A stretch of DNA of 15,516 nucleotides from an uncultured Solirubrobacteraceae bacterium (GTDB lineage Bacteria; Actinomycetota; Thermoleophilia; Solirubrobacterales; Solirubrobacteraceae), in contig CATPBV010000293.1 of NCBI GenBank assembly GCA_955652345.1, forward strand, positions 1 through 15,516, given 5' to 3'. How positions within the stretch are numbered: the first letter of the stretch is position 1; each line of letters begins with the position of its first letter. The position numbers and the translations under genes were made by a program. The notes under the pieces are model-generated. The model searched no databases. It was not told where the DNA came from and worked only from the letters and a program-made list of their open reading frames with translations. Below are positions 14,023 through 15,516 of the stretch, one piece after another.

Positions 14023-14475
14023 ATGCGCGAACCCGCCAAGCGCGAGCGCGAGGAGGGCCGCGAGGTGTTCCGGAAGATCGTCAACATCTCCTCGATCTCC
14101 GGAACGATGGGCAACGCCGGGCAGGCGAACTACGCGTCCGGAAAGGCCGCGGTGGTCGGGCTGACCAAGACGCTCGCGAAGGAGTGGGGTCAGTTCAGGA
14201 TCAACGTCAACGCGGTGGCGTTCGGGTTCATCGAGACGCGCCTGACTGCGGCCAAGGACGAGGCCAACGTCGCCGAGATCGGCGGGCAGCAGGTCCAGCT
14301 GGGGATCCCCGAGCAGCTTCGCTCGATCGGCGCGATGATGAACCCGTTCGGCCGTGCGGGGACGCCGCAAGAGGCGGCGGGTGGGGTGTTCTTCCTGTGC
14401 TCGCCGTGGTCCAACTTCGTCACCGGCCAGGTGCTGAACGTGACCGGCGGGCAGTTCACGGGAATGACCTCGTAG
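14023..14475 (+). pseudogene. Short-chain dehydrogenase/reductase lacking its N-terminal NAD(P)-binding half
   Basis: The 150 residues from ATG 14023 correspond to the C-terminal half of an SDR of the FabG type (full length about 250-300 residues). They keep the catalytic Ser24 (NISSISG, 21-27), Tyr37 and Lys41 (NYASGK, Y-x3-K, 13 residues after Ser24), NVNAVAFGFIETRLT (61-75; usually N-x-x-x-PG-x-x-x-T, here AFG) and the C-terminal FLCSPWSNFVTGQVLNVTGG (124-143). The TGxxxGIG cofactor loop and everything before strand 5 are absent, and upstream frames do not supply them, so this is most likely a 5'-deleted pseudogene. The start segment MREPAKREREEGREVFRKIV is still typical of the family, so the break lies near base 14020. 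A short product might still be made, but cofactor binding is not expected. Confidence 0.75.
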
Positions 14476-14520
14476 CCGGCCCGATCCGGCGCCGCGACGG
14501 CCGCCCGCCGAGTCCGTCAG

Positions 14521-14536
14521 TGTGCATAACACGACA
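14521..14536 (+). repeat. TGTGCATA-type repeat, copy A
   Basis: TGTGCATAACACGACA matches copies B/C at 13 of 16 positions; the following AG extends the shared CAAG ending seen in copies C and at 12460. It begins 46 bp after the SDR stop and exactly 60 bp before copy B. Confidence 0.7.
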
Positions 14537-14580
14537 AGGTGCGCGCGAGCGCCCACGCGTGATGCGTTAAGCACGTCATT

Positions 14581-14635
14581 TGTGCATAGCGCGTCACGCC
14601 TGGCCGACAGAACGTAGCTTGACGCGCTATGCACA
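14581..14635. repeat. Perfect 16-bp inverted repeat (copies B and C of the TGTGCATA-type motif)
   Basis: TGTGCATAGCGCGTCA (14581-14596) and its exact reverse complement TGACGCGCTATGCACA (14620-14635) are separated by 23 bp. In RNA this would form a 16-bp stem; there is no T tract, so it is not a classical terminator. A weaker related copy, TGCGTTAAGCACGTCA (14563-14578, 11 of 16), lies just before it. Role unknown: regulator binding sites, transposon-end debris or a hairpin are all possible. Confidence 0.85.
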
Positions 14636-14885
14636 CGCGCGCGGTCGTCGGAGGGGCCCGGGCGGGGACCACGTTGCGCGTGGTGACGGCCGGAGGGGCC
14701 TGCCGCGACCGTCCGACTCACTACCTTCACCAGACTCGTCCCTCGACCGCCGCCCGCCCCACGCCCTTGACCGACCCGGGACTACACCGCTGCCCGCGCC
14801 GCCACCGCTCGCCGACCGACCCGTGCGGCCGCCTGCCCAACCTAGACAGAACGCCCCCACTCCGCTAGAAATCGCTTGAACATAT

Positions 14886-14919
14886 TTGTGCAGCGAGCTT
14901 CTTCTATCGTGCTGCACAA
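14886..14919 (+). promoter_or_regulatory. Operator-like inverted repeat before the acyl-CoA dehydrogenase gene
   Basis: TTGTGCAGC (14886-14894) and GCTGCACAA (14911-14919) form perfect 9-bp arms around a 16-bp spacer. The spacer holds a -10-like TATCGT (14905-14910), and TTGAAC (14876-14881) and CATATT (14881-14886) lie just upstream. A dimeric repressor bound here would cover a promoter. The regulator is not in the window; TetR-type control of acyl-CoA dehydrogenase genes is common, but assignment to any family is inference. Confidence 0.5.
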
Positions 14920-14975
14920 CAGTCCGGCGCCCGGCGCCTAGCCCGGCCACGTTTAGCACGCACCAAGCACGAACC

Positions 14976-14982
14976 GGAGGAG
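14976..14982 (+). promoter_or_regulatory. Strong Shine-Dalgarno of the acyl-CoA dehydrogenase gene
   Basis: GGAGGAG lies 4 nt before the ATG at 14987 and fixes the start. It is the only near-consensus ribosome binding site seen in the window, in contrast to the leaderless-type starts elsewhere. Confidence 0.85.
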
Positions 14983-14986
14983 TTTG

Positions 14987-15516
14987 ATGGCGGACAAGAC
15001 ATGGGATGGAGAGCCGTTCTGGGGGCTGGGCTACGAATGGGATCCTGAATGGGTTCTCACCGACCGCCAGCGCGAGCTGCGCGACCTCCTGATCGAGCTC
15101 TGCCAGAAGGAGATGCGCGGGAACGCCAAGGTCTCCGACGACGAGCTGAAGTTCCCCCGGCGCAACCTCGAGCTGCTCGGCGAGCACGGCTTCCTGGGGC
15201 TGACGGTGCCCACCGAGTACGGCGGCCTGGGCGAGGACCACGTCGCATACGCGATGACGTGCGAGACGATCGCCCGCTACGGCTGCGCGTCGACGGCGAT
15301 GTGCTACGTGATGCACATCGGGGCGGTCAACACAATCATGCTCCGCCCCACCCCGGACCTGATCGAGCGCTACATACGGCCGCTGAACAGCGGCAAGATC
15401 GGCACCCTCTCCTACTCCGATCCGGAGACCGGTTCGCACTTCTGGTACCCGATCTCCTCCGGCGCCGAGCGCGCCAACGGCGGCTACAAGGTCCGCAAGA
15501 AGGCCTCCTGGACCAC
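14987..15516 (+). CDS. Acyl-CoA dehydrogenase, N-terminal part (3' end outside the window)
   Basis: The 176 complete codons from ATG 14987 encode the N-terminal helical domain and the start of the middle domain of an FAD-dependent acyl-CoA dehydrogenase, which introduces a 2,3-double bond into acyl-CoA thioesters. Recognisable are LTDRQRELRDLLIELCQKE (24-42), LLGEHGFLGLTVPTEYGGLG (64-83), the helix AYAMTCETIARYGCASTAMCYVMH (88-111) and the middle-domain opening SYSDPETGSHFWYPIS (144-159), followed by GGYKVRKKASW, matching the usual TEPxxGSD and GGYxLxGxKxWIT. The flavin-site segment is less canonical than in fatty-acyl enzymes, so the substrate may be unusual. The catalytic Glu would lie beyond the window. 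It has a strong Shine-Dalgarno and a palindromic operator candidate upstream. Confidence 0.88.
   Translation, partial: MADKTWDGEPFWGLGYEWDPEWVLTDRQRELRDLLIELCQKEMRGNAKVSDDELKFPRRNLELLGEHGFLGLTVPTEYGGLGEDHVAYAMTCETIARYGCASTAMCYVMHIGAVNTIMLRPTPDLIERYIRPLNSGKIGTLSYSDPETGSHFWYPISSGAERANGGYKVRKKASWT

Larger units (their letters stand above)
14476..14986. other. 511-bp non-coding region with repeats and an operator-like palindrome
   Basis: No convincing gene is seen between the SDR remnant and the acyl-CoA dehydrogenase. From left to right it holds a cluster of TGTGCATA-type repeats (14521-14635), a small hairpin ACCACG/CGTGGT (14668-14684), two copies of CGGAGGGGCC (near 14650 and 14691), a C-rich stretch (about 14740-14860), an AT-rich promoter-like patch (14868-14888), the inverted repeat at 14886-14919 and a strong ribosome binding site. 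An 79-codon open frame at 14629-14868 has low-complexity composition and is not supported as a gene. Confidence 0.6.

Noticed and set aside
14581..14635. Mini transposable element (55 bp with 16-bp terminal repeats)
   Set aside because: It is too short for a typical MITE and no target-site duplication flanks it; left as an unexplained inverted repeat.
14629..14868. Short plus-strand open frame starting inside the inverted repeat
   Set aside because: Composition is Pro/Arg/Thr-rich, there is no ribosome binding site, and it overlaps a repeat; no protein-like motif is seen.
14476..14986. tRNA, small RNA gene or CRISPR array in the largest non-coding stretch
   Set aside because: No cloverleaf-compatible sequence with a TTCRANNC arm and no regularly spaced repeats with variable spacers were seen; only the few TGTGCATA-type copies recur.

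Overview
The window is GC-rich and gene-dense, and reads as the chromosome of an actinobacterium. The evidence is a Kgd-type fused 2-oxoglutarate dehydrogenase E1/E2, an Rpf-like cell-wall lysis protein behind a ydaO (c-di-AMP) riboswitch, and several genes with a TANNNT -10 box just upstream of the start codon and no Shine-Dalgarno (leaderless style). The presence of MreB and an AGPS-like flavoprotein makes a deep-branching class such as Thermoleophilia (Solirubrobacterales or Gaiellales) my best guess; that placement is inference.

Left part (1-5431): a SAM methyltransferase cut by the window edge, then a GNAT-like gene (+). Its 3' end overlaps by 59 bp a minus-strand pair: an AGPS-like FAD oxidase followed, through an 8-bp ATGGCTGA overlap, by a protein-L-isoaspartate methyltransferase homologue with a long C-terminal extension. 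Divergent from the oxidase, across about 34 bp, run a NUDIX-domain gene and a small DUF3817-like membrane protein joined by an ATGA overlap.

Centre (5459-11008, +): the largest gene encodes one 1469-residue polypeptide with two lipoyl domains, a peripheral-subunit-binding domain, an E2 succinyltransferase core and a complete E1 (2-oxoglutarate dehydrogenase). The well-studied actinobacterial Kgd/OdhA proteins lack the lipoyl and binding domains, so this appears to be a nearly self-contained oxoglutarate dehydrogenase needing only E3. It is followed by an orphan mreB without mreC/mreD. The mreB 3' end overlaps by 90 bp a convergent GT39/PMT-like membrane glycosyltransferase gene.

Right part (10919-15516): on the minus strand lie the glycosyltransferase gene and, upstream of it, an Rpf-like protein with a signal peptide and long coiled coil, led by a c-di-AMP riboswitch whose P1 stem ends 8 nt before the start codon. 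On the plus strand lie a short-chain dehydrogenase lacking its whole NAD(P)-binding half, a 511-bp non-coding stretch with a repeated 16-18 bp motif (including a perfect 16-bp inverted repeat) and a separate operator-like palindrome, then an acyl-CoA dehydrogenase running off the window end. No tRNA, rRNA, CRISPR array or intact transposase was seen.
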